Counted from the first letter of the stretch, positions 32,161 to 40,963 are shown. The stretch: DNA of 64,000 nucleotides from Scatomorpha merdigallinarum (GCA_018710885.1 DVJA01000043.1:1-64000), one strand, 5' to 3'. The notes: generated from the letters alone by a model not told the origin. Numbers and translations are program-made.

Positions 32161-32875
32161 AGCCCCTGCCAGCGAGGGATTTTATGTGTTCTTCCAGCTC
32201 GTCAAAGCCGCCGTGCGGCCAGGTGAGCGGAGCGTTCTGGCGGTTTATGAGGCAGTCGGTGAGGACAAAGACCTGCATGCCGAGGCTCTCCGGCACGGTA
32301 TCCTCGTGCGCGTCGTTGCCTACCATGAGGCAGTTTTCGGGCTTTTCGCCTATGGTGGCGAGTATTTCGCTGTAATAGCCGGCGTTTGGCTTGCAGTAGT
32401 GGCAGTTCTCGTAGGTGGTGACGAGCTCAAAGTCCTCTTTGTTGAGCCCTGCCCAGCCTATTCTCGTCTCGGTGGCGATGTGCGGGAAGAGCGGGTTGGT
32501 GGCCAGGCATACGCGCAAGTCGAGCTGCTTTACAAGGCGCACAACTTCCGCGGCCTTAGCGTTGTAGCCGCAAAAGCGCTGGGCCAGCTTGAAGTCGTTG
32601 GCGTAGAACTCCTCGAACACGGGCTTGTCTTTCTCGACGCGCTCCGCGCCGTATATGCCGGTAAAGTGCCGCCAAAAGGCCTCTTCGTTTGTGCAACTGC
32701 CGTCGTTCTTGACCATGGCGGCCACGCCGGACCAGATGTCGTTTATGAGCTTGGCAGGATCGTAGCCGTGCGGCGCGAGCTTGGCGGCGAGCATTTTGAG
32801 GTAGCCGCGAGAAAATTCGTCGTTGTCCATGGGCAGCAGAGTGCCGTCCAGATCGAACATTACCGTAGTTATCAC
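32159..32875 (-). CDS. HAD-superfamily hydrolase
   Basis: 238 residues with HAD motif I MFDLDGTLLPMD, motif II CLATNP, the lysine in KPNAGYY and motif IV VGNDAHED. The cap is helical (subfamily I). Likely a phosphatase on a small phosphorylated metabolite. Starts 27 bases after the stop of the uvrA2-like gene and is probably co-transcribed with it. Confidence 0.88.
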   Translation of the reverse strand: MITTVMFDLDGTLLPMDNDEFSRGYLKMLAAKLAPHGYDPAKLINDIWSGVAAMVKNDGSCTNEEAFWRHFTGIYGAERVEKDKPVFEEFYANDFKLAQRFCGYNAKAAEVVRLVKQLDLRVCLATNPLFPHIATETRIGWAGLNKEDFELVTTYENCHYCKPNAGYYSEILATIGEKPENCLMVGNDAHEDTVPESLGMQVFVLTDCLINRQNAPLTWPHGGFDELEEHIKSLAGRG

Positions 32876-32901
32876 TGTTGTGCTCCTTTTCGTGTGTTGT
32901 T

Positions 32902-35379
32902 TCAGATGTACCGGCCGGTTATGCTCTCGGGCGAGGCTTTGACCTGTGCGGGAGTGCCGGAGGCCACAATGCGCCCGCCCTCGGCTCCACCGCCGGGGCC
33001 CATATCTATGATGTAGTCCGCGGCGCGTATCACGTCGAGGTCGTGTTCTATGACAATGACCGTGGCGTCGGAATCTATAAGCGTCTGGAAGACGGCCAGC
33101 AGCGTGCGCACGTCGAGCGGGTGCAGGCCTATGGTGGGCTCGTCGAAGACGAAGACGGAGTCAGACTGGGACTTACCCATCTCGCTGGCCAACTTGAGAC
33201 GCTGCGCCTCGCCGCCGGATAGGCTGGGCGTGGCTTCGCCCAGCGTGAGATAGCCGAGGCCGAGCCCGCTGAGTACCTGCAGGCGCGAACGTATTGTCTT
33301 TAGTCCGGCGCAGGCCGCGAGGGCCGTGTTGACGTCCATGGCCATCAATTCCGGCAGAGAATAGCTCTCGCCGTGCTTGTCTTCATACCGCACGAGGTGG
33401 GCCGCCTTGGCGTAACGGCTGCCGCGGCACTCGGGGCAAGGGATGTCCACGTCGGGCAGGAACTGCACGTCGAGGCTTATCTGGCCCGTGCCGTCACAGA
33501 CCGGGCAGCGCAGCGCGCCGGTGTTGTACGAGAAGTCCCCGGCCTTGTAGCCGTGCTCCTTTGCATCGGGCGTCCTGGCGAAGACCTTGCGGAGCTCGTC
33601 GTGGACATTGGCGTAGGTCGCCACGGTGCTGCGCACGTTGATGCCTATGGGCGTGGCGTCGATGAGCTTGACCTGCTTCACGCCATCGGCTTCGATGCTG
33701 CGCACGTGATTGGGGAGGGCGTGGCCGCTGATTTTGGCCTGGAGCGCCGGGATCAGGCTTTCGAGTATGAGCGTGGTCTTGCCCGAGCCGGACACGCCGG
33801 TGACAACCGTGAGACGGCCGCGCGGTATGCGCGCCTCAAGCGGCTGCACGGTGTGTATGGCGCCGGTGTTCAGGCGTATCTCTCCCAAGTCGAACATGTG
33901 CCCGGGCTCCGTGGCAGGACGCAGGGGGCCGTCGTTTGAGTCGGAGAGGAAGGAGCCGATTCGTGAGTCCGGATTCCCGGCTATGTCCGCAACAGTGCCC
34001 TGGGCGATGACGTCGCCGCCGTTTGCTCCGGCGCCGGGGCCCATTTCTATTATGTAGTCGCTCTCTGAGAGTATCTGCGTGTCGTGGTCTACCAGCACCA
34101 CGCTGTTTCCGTCGGCAATGAGGTCGCGCATCACGCCGGTGAGGCCGGTGATGTTCGCCGGGTGCAGGCCTATGCTGGGCTCGTCCAGGACGTACAGCAC
34201 GCCTGTCGTGCGGTTGCGCACGGCGCGCGCGAGCTGCATGCGCTGACGCTCACCGGTGGAGAGCGTGCTGGAAGCGCGGTCAAGTGTCAGGTAGCCGAGG
34301 CCCAGGTCCATGAGCCGCCGGGCGGTGGATTGGAAGGCTTCGCAGATGCTCTCGGCCATGGGACGCATCTCCTCGGGCAGAGACGCGGGTACGCCGCGCA
34401 CCCATTCGACGAGCTCGGTGAGGGTCATCTGGCAGGCCTCGGCGAGGCTGATGCCGCGCAGGCGCGGCGCACGGGCCGCATCCGAAAGGCGGGTGCCGCC
34501 GCAGTCCGGGCAGGGCTCTTGACGCAGGAACTTCTCCACGCGCTTCATGCCCTGTTCGTCCTTGACTTTGCTGAGCGCATTTTCAACGGTGCGAGTGGCG
34601 CTGAAATATGTGAAATCCAACTCGCCGGCCTGATTGGAGTTCTTGGCCTTGTAAAGTATGTGCCGCTTCTCGGGCGGGCCGTCGAAGACTATGTTTCGTT
34701 CGTGCGGCGTGAGTTCGTTGAAGGGCACGTCCGTGCGCACGCCCATTTCGCGGCAGACGTCCACCATAAGGGACCACATTAGACTGTTCCACGGCGCAAC
34801 CGCGCCCTGCTCTATGGTCAGCGTTTCATCGGGCACCAGCGTGGAGCGGTCCACTGTCCAGACAGTCCCGGTGCCGTTACACTTGGTGCAGGCACCCTGG
34901 CTGTTGAAGGCCAGATCCTCCGCACCCGGGCCGTAGAACTCCGCTCCGCACTCGGGGCAGACTATGGGCTGCATAGTGGCGACGTTCAGCGACGGCGCAA
35001 CGTAGTGCCCGTGCGGGCAGCGGTGGTTTGCAAGACGAGAGAACATGAGCCTCAGGCTGTTGAGCAGTTCCGTGCCTGTGCCGAAGGTAGAGCGTATGCC
35101 GGGTACGCCCGGCCTCTGCCGGAGAGCAAGCGCGGCGGGAACGTACAGGACCTCGTCAACCTGAGCCTTCTCGGCCTGGGTCATGCGGCGGCGTGTGTAG
35201 GTCGAAAGCGACTCGAGATAGCGCCTCGAGCCTTCGGAGTAGAGCACTCCCAGCGCGAGCGAACTCTTGCCCGAGCCCGAAACTCCGGCTATGCCGACCA
35301 GCTTTCCCAGGGGCACGTCCACATCTATGTTCTTGAGATTGTGTACCTTTGCGCCGCGGACCTCAATGTGGTCAGCCAT
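32902..35379 (-). CDS. UvrA2-type ABC ATPase (excinuclease subunit A paralogue)
   Basis: 825 residues with two ABC modules: Walker A GVSGSGKSSLA and GVSGSGKTTLI, signatures LSTGERQRMQLA and LSGGEAQRLKLA, Walker B regions YVLDEPSIGLHP and FVFDEPTIGLHP, and zinc-finger cysteine sets CPECGAEF/CTKCNGTG and CPVCDGTG/CPECRGSRY. At about 825 residues it is shorter than canonical UvrA (about 940), as in UvrA2 proteins that lack the UvrB-binding insertion. These are linked to resistance against DNA-binding drugs. No uvrB or uvrC is nearby. ATG follows AAGGAGGT. Confidence 0.9.
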   Translation of the reverse strand: MADHIEVRGAKVHNLKNIDVDVPLGKLVGIAGVSGSGKSSLALGVLYSEGSRRYLESLSTYTRRRMTQAEKAQVDEVLYVPAALALRQRPGVPGIRSTFGTGTELLNSLRLMFSRLANHRCPHGHYVAPSLNVATMQPIVCPECGAEFYGPGAEDLAFNSQGACTKCNGTGTVWTVDRSTLVPDETLTIEQGAVAPWNSLMWSLMVDVCREMGVRTDVPFNELTPHERNIVFDGPPEKRHILYKAKNSNQAGELDFTYFSATRTVENALSKVKDEQGMKRVEKFLRQEPCPDCGGTRLSDAARAPRLRGISLAEACQMTLTELVEWVRGVPASLPEEMRPMAESICEAFQSTARRLMDLGLGYLTLDRASSTLSTGERQRMQLARAVRNRTTGVLYVLDEPSIGLHPANITGLTGVMRDLIADGNSVVLVDHDTQILSESDYIIEMGPGAGANGGDVIAQGTVADIAGNPDSRIGSFLSDSNDGPLRPATEPGHMFDLGEIRLNTGAIHTVQPLEARIPRGRLTVVTGVSGSGKTTLILESLIPALQAKISGHALPNHVRSIEADGVKQVKLIDATPIGINVRSTVATYANVHDELRKVFARTPDAKEHGYKAGDFSYNTGALRCPVCDGTGQISLDVQFLPDVDIPCPECRGSRYAKAAHLVRYEDKHGESYSLPELMAMDVNTALAACAGLKTIRSRLQVLSGLGLGYLTLGEATPSLSGGEAQRLKLASEMGKSQSDSVFVFDEPTIGLHPLDVRTLLAVFQTLIDSDATVIVIEHDLDVIRAADYIIDMGPGGGAEGGRIVASGTPAQVKASPESITGRYI

Positions 35380-35422
35380 GCTTGCAGACCTCCTTGGAAC
35401 ACAAAAATTCAGACAACATCTG

Positions 35423-35451
35423 ATGATATTACAGTCCGGCAATAAAGTCAA
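35423..35451 (-). promoter_or_regulatory. Promoter of the uvrA2-like gene
   Basis: On the minus strand TTGACT and TATCAT are 17 bases apart, about 45 bases upstream of the start codon. Confidence 0.65.
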
Positions 35452-35555
35452 GCGGCGCTCTGGGGAGTTAGAGCGAGTCGATTTAGCGACTGCGGCGCGG
35501 TGAATTTAGAGCATCGGGCAGGACGGCTTACAGGGAAAACCAATAAAAAAAACAC

Positions 35556-35585
35556 TTGACCGTCGGTGGGCAGCGGCGGTTAAAT
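35556..35585 (+). promoter_or_regulatory. Possible promoter of the alpha/beta hydrolase gene
   Basis: TTGACC and TTAAAT are spaced by 18 bases, followed by an AT-rich TATATA stretch; moderate match. Confidence 0.4.
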
Positions 35586-35656
35586 ATATAGAAACGCGAA
35601 ATGCCGGCGTGGCGCAAGTAGATGTGGCCACGGAGCCGAGACGGGAGAGAATAAAT

Positions 35657-36661
35657 ATGGCGGGACACAGGAAACACAAGCGTGGAGTACGCATGGCGGC
35701 CGGATACGCGGCGGCACTGGCTGCGGGTGGTGTGCTGTTTGCCTATACGAAGGCGTTTTTCACCTCGCCGCTGCATCGGGAAGACCCGCACGCCCTGCCT
35801 GTGGGCGAGCAGTACATAAACGAACGGGGACGTATGCTCGCGCTCATAGAAGAGCTGGAGCAAATACCGTTTGAGCCTGTGACCATACGCTCGAGGGACG
35901 GGCTGAAGCTCTACGGACGCTATTACCACGTGCGCGAGGGCGCGCCGGTGCAAATTCAGGTTCACGGCTACCGCGGCAGCGCGCTGCGCGATTTCTGCGG
36001 CGGCAGCAAGCTCGCGCGTGAGATGGGCATGAACATCCTGCTGGTGGACCAGCGCGCCCACGGCGGCAGCGGCGGGCGCACGATAACCTTCGGAATCCGG
36101 GAGCGCTGGGACTGCCTGAGCTGGGCCGAGTATGCCGCGGAGCGCTTCGGCGACGTGGACATATACCTGGTTGGAGTGTCAATGGGTGCGGCAAGTGTGC
36201 TTATGGCTTCGGAATTGGACTTGCCCGAGAATGTGGCCGGAATTATCGCTGACTGCCCCTTTTCGTCGCCGGAGGCGATCATAGCTAAGGTGTGTAGGGA
36301 GGATTTGCATCTGCCGCAGTCGTTGGCCATGGCCTTCGTGTATGCGGCGGCTGCCATGCCCGGCGGCTTCGGCCTCAGAGCGGCCAGCGTCGTGGAGGCG
36401 GTGAGCCGCACGCACATACCGGTGCTGCTGATTCACGGCGAAGACGACAGGTTCGTGCCCTGCGGTATGAGCCGCGAGATATACGCGGCCTGCCAGTCGC
36501 GCAAGACGCTGGAGACATTCCCGGGAGCGGGACACGGTTTGAGCTACATAGTTGACGAGGCGCGTTACGCCGAGGCGGTGGAGAAGTTTGTAAAGGAGTG
36601 CTCGACCTCAGCAGCCGGCCGGAGGGAAAGACAGGCAAATTTAAAAGGCGCCTGCCTCTGA
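35657..36661 (+). CDS. Membrane-anchored alpha/beta hydrolase
   Basis: 334 residues: a basic start with one membrane segment (about 12-33), then an alpha/beta-hydrolase domain. The nucleophile elbow is GVSMGAAS, the acid lies in GEDDRFVP and the base in GAGHGLSY. Similar to the clostridial group of anchored esterase/peptidase-like hydrolases; the substrate is unknown. ATG 35657 has GGGAGAGA upstream. Confidence 0.88.
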   Translation: MAGHRKHKRGVRMAAGYAAALAAGGVLFAYTKAFFTSPLHREDPHALPVGEQYINERGRMLALIEELEQIPFEPVTIRSRDGLKLYGRYYHVREGAPVQIQVHGYRGSALRDFCGGSKLAREMGMNILLVDQRAHGGSGGRTITFGIRERWDCLSWAEYAAERFGDVDIYLVGVSMGAASVLMASELDLPENVAGIIADCPFSSPEAIIAKVCREDLHLPQSLAMAFVYAAAAMPGGFGLRAASVVEAVSRTHIPVLLIHGEDDRFVPCGMSREIYAACQSRKTLETFPGAGHGLSYIVDEARYAEAVEKFVKECSTSAAGRRERQANLKGACL

Positions 36662-36696
36662 GTTAGAGCGGCAAGCGAGGAAGGTGGGTTAGATTT

Positions 36697-37131
36697 ATAG
36701 ATATCGTTAAAATGTCAGAGAAACATCTGGAAGCCTGTGTGGATTTGTTTATTGACGTGTTCACAAAGGCGCCCTGGTATGACACGTACAGTTCTCGCAA
36801 ACAGGTGGTTGACTTTTTTCAAAACTATATGGCCAACAATTATTTTGCGGGATATGTTTTGCAGGAGCAGTCTGACGTTATTGCCCTGAGCGTGGGCGTG
36901 AAAAAGCCCTGGATTAACGGAATGGAATATTATATCGACCAGTTTTGCGTGAAACCGGATCGGCAGGGCAGAGAAATAGGCAGCCGCTTTCTGAAACTGA
37001 TTGAACGCGAAATTCAAGCTGAAGGCATGAATGCGATTATACTGAACACCGAGCGCGGGTTTCCATCTGAAAGCTTCTATCTGAAAAATGGTTTTCGGTT
37101 GGTTGAGGGGCTTGTCACGCTTATAAAGTAG
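36697..37131 (+). CDS. GNAT-family N-acetyltransferase, start codon anomalous
   Basis: About 144 residues of GNAT fold; the acetyl-CoA loop is VKPDRQGREIGSRFL and the end ESFYLKNGFRLVEG is typical. The first ATG in frame is 36712, but the ribosome site (GAGGAAGGTGGG, ending 36688) is placed 8 bases before ATA at 36697, and the encoded DIVKMSEKHLEACVDLF matches the usual family opening after a methionine. ATG 36712 would be 23 bases away from the site. Either ATA initiates, or a former ATG has mutated and translation is weak. It acetylates an unknown amine. Confidence 0.75.
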   Translation: MDIVKMSEKHLEACVDLFIDVFTKAPWYDTYSSRKQVVDFFQNYMANNYFAGYVLQEQSDVIALSVGVKKPWINGMEYYIDQFCVKPDRQGREIGSRFLKLIEREIQAEGMNAIILNTERGFPSESFYLKNGFRLVEGLVTLIK

Positions 37132-37143
37132 AATCAATTTTGG

Positions 37144-37177
37144 AAAAGGCGTCCGCTTTGTACAGCGGGCGCCTTTT
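37144..37177. terminator. Bidirectional terminator
   Basis: AAAAGGCG-t-CCGCT pairs with AGCGG-g-CGCCTTTT with T4 on both strands, between the GNAT gene and the broken DUF308 gene. Confidence 0.8.
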
Positions 37178-37185
37178 AAAAGGTT

Positions 37186-37471
37186 TCAGTGAGAGAACAA
37201 GGCAGAGAGCGGGACGGAGATGCCGTCCACGCCGAGGAGTATGAGGTAAAAACCGACGAACCAGGACAGTGGCAGGGCCAAAGCCTGTGTGCCGCTCCAA
37301 CTTCGCGTATATGACGATATCCATGACGCCCGTAGCGATGGCGAGTGTGCCGTAGACAATGGCGGCCCCGCCTATTGCGGCGGCGGGCCTTGTGAGTGTG
37401 AACACTCCACAGATAATCAGCAGGACGCTGAAGATGAGCTCAGCTATGCTTAAACGTTTGTTTTCATACAT
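37186..37471 (-). pseudogene. DUF308/HdeD-like membrane protein with large internal deletion
   Basis: The start MYENKRLSIAELIFSVLLIICGVFTL...VIYAKLERHTGFGPA matches the first 60 residues of DUF308 proteins. The typical C-terminus LPLSWFVGFYLILLGVDGI...LSALFSH is also there, but in another frame and immediately after GFGPA. Intact relatives are about 180 residues, so some 75-80 residues have been lost and the frame is shifted at about 37280-37290. The remaining open frame instead runs on to 37121 with a nonsense tail. Confidence 0.78.
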
Positions 37472-37617
37472 GTCTTTACCTCTAGCGTGGGTGTCATTGA
37501 GATGACGTGATAAAGTGTGGACGCTTAGGTGTTTCGCGTTCCTTTTTAAGTATTTGCCGGCTTATGCGGCAAAATACCGCTTACAATTTGGCTGGCTGAC
37601 CATGTGCTGGCAGAAGC

Positions 37618-37653
37618 AAAAAGTCCCACGCTGTGAAACGTCACAGCGTGGGA
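37618..37653 (-). terminator. Terminator of the cysE-cysS operon
   Basis: A perfect 13-bp stem TCCCACGCTGTGA/TCACAGCGTGGGA with a 4-base loop, followed by T5 on the minus strand, 19 bases after the cysS stop. Confidence 0.9.
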
Positions 37654-37671
37654 TTTCCAATTTTTTAAAAT

Positions 37672-39087
37672 TTAATTGCGCTTCCACTTGGCGCCCTGCG
37701 GGGTGTCGATTATCGTTATCCCCTCGGCGGCGAGCATGTCGCGGATGCGGTCGGCTTCGGCGTAGTTCTTGGCCTTCTTGGCGGCTGCACGCTCGGCGAG
37801 CAGGCCCTCTATGCGCTCATCGTGCTCCTCTTCGGGCTCCGCGTTCTTCTTGCGCAGCTCTTCGGCCTTCTCAATGAGCGAGAGGCTCAGCACGCGGTCA
37901 AAGTCGGCCACGGCGGCAAGCCGGGTGGCGTCGTTGGTCTTGGCCTTGAGCGCGTCGTAGAGCGCGGTGACGGCCAGGGAGGTGTTGAGGTCGTTGTCCA
38001 GTGCATCGGTGAACTTGGACTTGAGTTCGGCCAGCACCGCCGCGTCAACTTCGCCGTCGCCGGGTTTGAGCGTGGCGATGCGGGCAATGAGCTTTTCGTA
38101 GGCGCTCTCTGCGTTGTCGAGGTTCTCCCAGCTGAAGACGAGGTTCTTGCGGTAGTGGCTCTGCAGGCAGAAGAAGCGGTAGGCCAGGGGGTCATAGCCC
38201 TTCTCCTGGAGCAGGCTGACAGTCAGAAACTCGCCGCTCGACTTGCTCATCTTGCCGTGGTTGGTATTCAGGTGGTGGACGTGCACCCAATAATTGCACC
38301 ATTTGTGGCCCAGATAGCTCTCGGACTGGGCAATTTCGTTGGTGTGGTGGGGGAAGGCGTTATCTATGCCTCCGCAGTGAATGTCGAGATCTTCTCCCAG
38401 ATGCTTCATGCTGATGCCGGAGCACTCGATGTGCCAGCCAGGGTAGCCTACGCCCCAGGGGGAGTCCCATTTGAGGGCCTGATCCTCGAACTTGCTCTTG
38501 GTGAACCAGAGCACGAAGTCGTTCTTGTTGCGCTTATTGGTGTCCTCCTCGACGCCTTCACGCACGCCGACGTCCAGATCGTCCGCGTCGAAGTCGTTGA
38601 AGACGTAGTACTTTTCGAGCTTGCTGGTGTCAAAGTAGACGTTGCCGCCGGCAAAGTAGGCGTAGCCGGTGTCCATGAGTTTGGAGATTATCTTGATGTA
38701 CTCGTCTATGCAGTTGGTGGCGGGCTCGACGACGTCGGGGGTCTTGATGTTCAGCTTGGCACAGTCGTCGAAGAAAGCGTCAGTGTAGAACTTGGCGATC
38801 TCCATGACGGTCTTGTGCTCGCGCTTGGCGCCCTTGAGCATCTTGTCCTCGCCGGTGTCGGCGTCAGAGCTGAGGTGGCCGACGTCAGTGATGTTCATGA
38901 CGCGCTTGACATTGTATCCGGCGTAACGCAGGTACTTCTCAAGCACATCCTCCATGATGTAGCTGCGCAGGTTGCCGATGTGGGCGTAGTGGTACACCGT
39001 GGGGCCGCAGGTGTACATCTTCACGATGTCGGGGTGGTTAGGGACAAATTCCTCTTTGGTGTGAGTAGCGCTGTTATAGAGCTTCAT
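37672..39087 (-). CDS. cysS: Cysteinyl-tRNA synthetase
   Basis: 471 residues. Class I synthetase with HIGH box YHYAHIGNLRSY, CTCGPTVYH-type zinc region (MYTCGPTVYHYAHIGN), WHIECSGIS and HCGGIDNAFPHHTNEIAQSES, and KMSKS in HGKMSKSSGEFL. Charges tRNA-Cys. The ATG overlaps the cysE stop by 4 bases, so it is coupled to cysteine synthesis and under the same T-box. Confidence 0.97.
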   Translation of the reverse strand: MKLYNSATHTKEEFVPNHPDIVKMYTCGPTVYHYAHIGNLRSYIMEDVLEKYLRYAGYNVKRVMNITDVGHLSSDADTGEDKMLKGAKREHKTVMEIAKFYTDAFFDDCAKLNIKTPDVVEPATNCIDEYIKIISKLMDTGYAYFAGGNVYFDTSKLEKYYVFNDFDADDLDVGVREGVEEDTNKRNKNDFVLWFTKSKFEDQALKWDSPWGVGYPGWHIECSGISMKHLGEDLDIHCGGIDNAFPHHTNEIAQSESYLGHKWCNYWVHVHHLNTNHGKMSKSSGEFLTVSLLQEKGYDPLAYRFFCLQSHYRKNLVFSWENLDNAESAYEKLIARIATLKPGDGEVDAAVLAELKSKFTDALDNDLNTSLAVTALYDALKAKTNDATRLAAVADFDRVLSLSLIEKAEELRKKNAEPEEEHDERIEGLLAERAAAKKAKNYAEADRIRDMLAAEGITIIDTPQGAKWKRN

Positions 39088-39746
39088 GCTGTTTCCCTCT
39101 CCTTTGTATTGTTGCCGGCCGCGAGGCTGGCCTTGAGTTCATTGAGTTCACTCCTGAGGGCCACGACCTCCTGGACCAGGGGGTCGGTGACGTGTATCTG
39201 CTCGACAGAGGCGACGTAGTTGACTTTTTCACCGTTTTGTTTCACCACGCGGGCGGGAGCTCCGACAGCGGTGGAGCCTTCAGGTATCTCGCGCAGGACG
39301 ACGGAATTGGCCGCGACGCGGGAGTTGTCTCCGACCTTGAAGGGGCCGAGCACCTTCGCGCCGGAGCCTATGAGCACATTGTTGCCGATGGTCGGGTGGC
39401 GCTTGCCGGTGTCCTTGCCGGTGCCGCCGAGGGTCACACCCTGGTAGAGCAGGCAATCGTCGCCGATCTCGGCCGTCTCGCCTATCACTATGCCCATGCC
39501 GTGGTCAATGACCAGGCGCTTGCCTATTGTTGCGCCGGGGTGGATCTCTATGCCCGTCTTGTGGCGGGTGCGCTGGGAGATGTAGCGGGCGAGGAACTTG
39601 TGGTCGTGCTCGTAGCACCAGTGGGCGATCTTGTGGTTGGCAGTGGCGCGGATGCCGGGGTAGAGCAGCAGTATTTCCAGCGTGCTGCGCGCGGCGGGGT
39701 CGCGCTGCTTGTAGGCTTCGACGGTCTCCATAAGGTCCTTGAACAT
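39084..39746 (-). CDS. cysE: Serine O-acetyltransferase
   Basis: 220 residues with the left-handed beta-helix hexapeptide repeats (GIEIHPGATIGKRLVIDHGMGIVIGETAEIGDDCLLYQGVTLGGTG...KRHPTIGNNVLIGSGAKVLG) and the catalytic HGMG histidine typical of CysE/EpsC. It makes O-acetylserine, the precursor of cysteine. ATG preceded by TGGAGG. Preceded by a cysteine-specific T-box leader. Confidence 0.97.
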   Translation of the reverse strand: MFKDLMETVEAYKQRDPAARSTLEILLLYPGIRATANHKIAHWCYEHDHKFLARYISQRTRHKTGIEIHPGATIGKRLVIDHGMGIVIGETAEIGDDCLLYQGVTLGGTGKDTGKRHPTIGNNVLIGSGAKVLGPFKVGDNSRVAANSVVLREIPEGSTAVGAPARVVKQNGEKVNYVASVEQIHVTDPLVQEVVALRSELNELKASLAAGNNTKERETA

Positions 39747-39814
39747 TTTTCAGTCCTCCATAAGATGTAGTGTCCGGGAGGAGCTTGCGAGAATTTTTCA
39801 TGGAGCGCATAAAC

Positions 39815-40076
39815 GAAAAAGCCTCCCATGCCTTGCGGCATGAGAGGCGTAAAATTACGCGGTTCCACTCTCGCTTATCACTCTCCGGCAGATAACCGGG
39901 CCGGCCTTAACGCGACCGACACGGGACGGCATTTCCTCCGTCCTCGGCTCCGGGGCGCATTTCACGCTCTGCCTGACCAGTCCCGCTTGCAGCCAGAGCA
40001 CGCGACATCCTTGTGCTCAGGCGGGACCTCTCTGGGGCCGGCGAGGGGCGCTACTTTTCCCCATCACAGCCATTTA
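39815..40076 (-). ncRNA. T-box leader, cysteine (TGC) specifier
   Basis: The conserved T-box motif AGAGTGGAACCGCG lies on the minus strand at 39858-39871. It is followed by a terminator hairpin, GCCTCTCATGCC...GGCATGGGAGGC, with T5-6 at 39815-39820. Upstream, the long stem I is closed by GTCCCGC/GCGGGAC, and its 3' side carries TGC at 39989-39991 in the specifier position, matching the cysE-cysS genes it controls. Uncharged tRNA-Cys would stabilise the antiterminator and let transcription continue. Confidence 0.92.
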
Positions 40077-40084
40077 GCTCTATT

Positions 40085-40113
40085 ATACTAGCATAGCCCG
40101 CAAAAGGTGTCAA
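40085..40113 (-). promoter_or_regulatory. Promoter of the cysE-cysS T-box transcript
   Basis: On the minus strand TTGACA (40108-40113) is followed after 17 bases by TAGTAT, with TATAAT three bases further. Confidence 0.75.
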
Positions 40114-40129
40114 GGGGATGCGGCAAAAT

Positions 40130-40963
40130 TTATTCTGCCGTATATACTATCCAGAAGGAGTAATACGCACTCCCGCCACCGCCGCCAGCGTCGTCCCAGC
40201 GTGCCTCTACCTCGTATGTCCAACCGCCGGGCTCTAGCTCTAGCGTGAGGCCGTTCACAGGCACATCAAAACTCTCGGCGTCATACTCTCCCCAACTGGT
40301 GTCACTCCAGCGGCGCGCGGCTACAATCTCATCCGGCTCTACCATGAAACTCAGCGTGGCCTCGCTGCTGAAAGTGTCAAGGGGCGCGAGCCACTCCTGA
40401 CAGTCGAGTGGGTGCGCGCTGTCGGATTCGATTCCGGTATATGTGCCGTCTGCGTTGGGATAGTACCAGGAGTAGGTGCCCCGCAGCGCGCCGACGGAGG
40501 TGTTGTCGCTCATAACAGCGAGCGCGGGCGGTTCGGTCATGTAGTCAATGGCAGTACCTGAGTTCAGCAGGTCATTGGCGTATGAGCTCAGGGCGTCGCA
40601 GGGCTCATACTTTGTCCTGTAGCCAGCACTGCCAATAATGAGGAAAGGGTTATATGCCGTTACGTCCAGCACGCTGCCGTCAGTGAGCGTGATTGTGTAG
40701 GTCACACCCTGGCCAGTGTACTCGTTGTAGGAGTCGTCGCGCCTGTAAACTACCGCATTGCCCAGCAGCTGTGCGAGTTCATCGGTGTCAGAGACTTCGA
40801 GTGTGCGGCCCGGCGGGCTGAGAGTGACGCTTGCAAAGGCTATGTCCCCGCTGTCCAGGCCCTTGAAAGGCCGAGCGCCGGTGACGTAGCCGCTGCCTAT
40901 TACGGCGGCGCATATTACTATGGCAAACATGGCCAATACAGCCGCAAGCTGGAACCTTTTCAT
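40130..40963 (-). CDS. Exported or membrane-anchored protein of unknown function
   Basis: 277 residues. One N-terminal hydrophobic segment (about 6-24, FQLAAVLAMFAIVICAAVIGSG) with no lipobox, then an external domain of beta-rich composition (TYTITLTDGSVLDVTAYNPFLI..., a late GGWTYEVEARWDDAGGGGGSAYYSFWIVYT). ATG 40963 follows GAGGTGAATGAT. Situated downstream of the membrane GGDEF gene on the same strand. No family recognised. Confidence 0.65.
   Translation of the reverse strand: MKRFQLAAVLAMFAIVICAAVIGSGYVTGARPFKGLDSGDIAFASVTLSPPGRTLEVSDTDELAQLLGNAVVYRRDDSYNEYTGQGVTYTITLTDGSVLDVTAYNPFLIIGSAGYRTKYEPCDALSSYANDLLNSGTAIDYMTEPPALAVMSDNTSVGALRGTYSWYYPNADGTYTGIESDSAHPLDCQEWLAPLDTFSSEATLSFMVEPDEIVAARRWSDTSWGEYDAESFDVPVNGLTLELEPGGWTYEVEARWDDAGGGGGSAYYSFWIVYTAE

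Noticed and set aside
37822..39219. Long open frame of 465 codons on the + strand
   Set aside because: Shadow of cysS/cysE; GC-rich codon bias keeps the complementary frame open.
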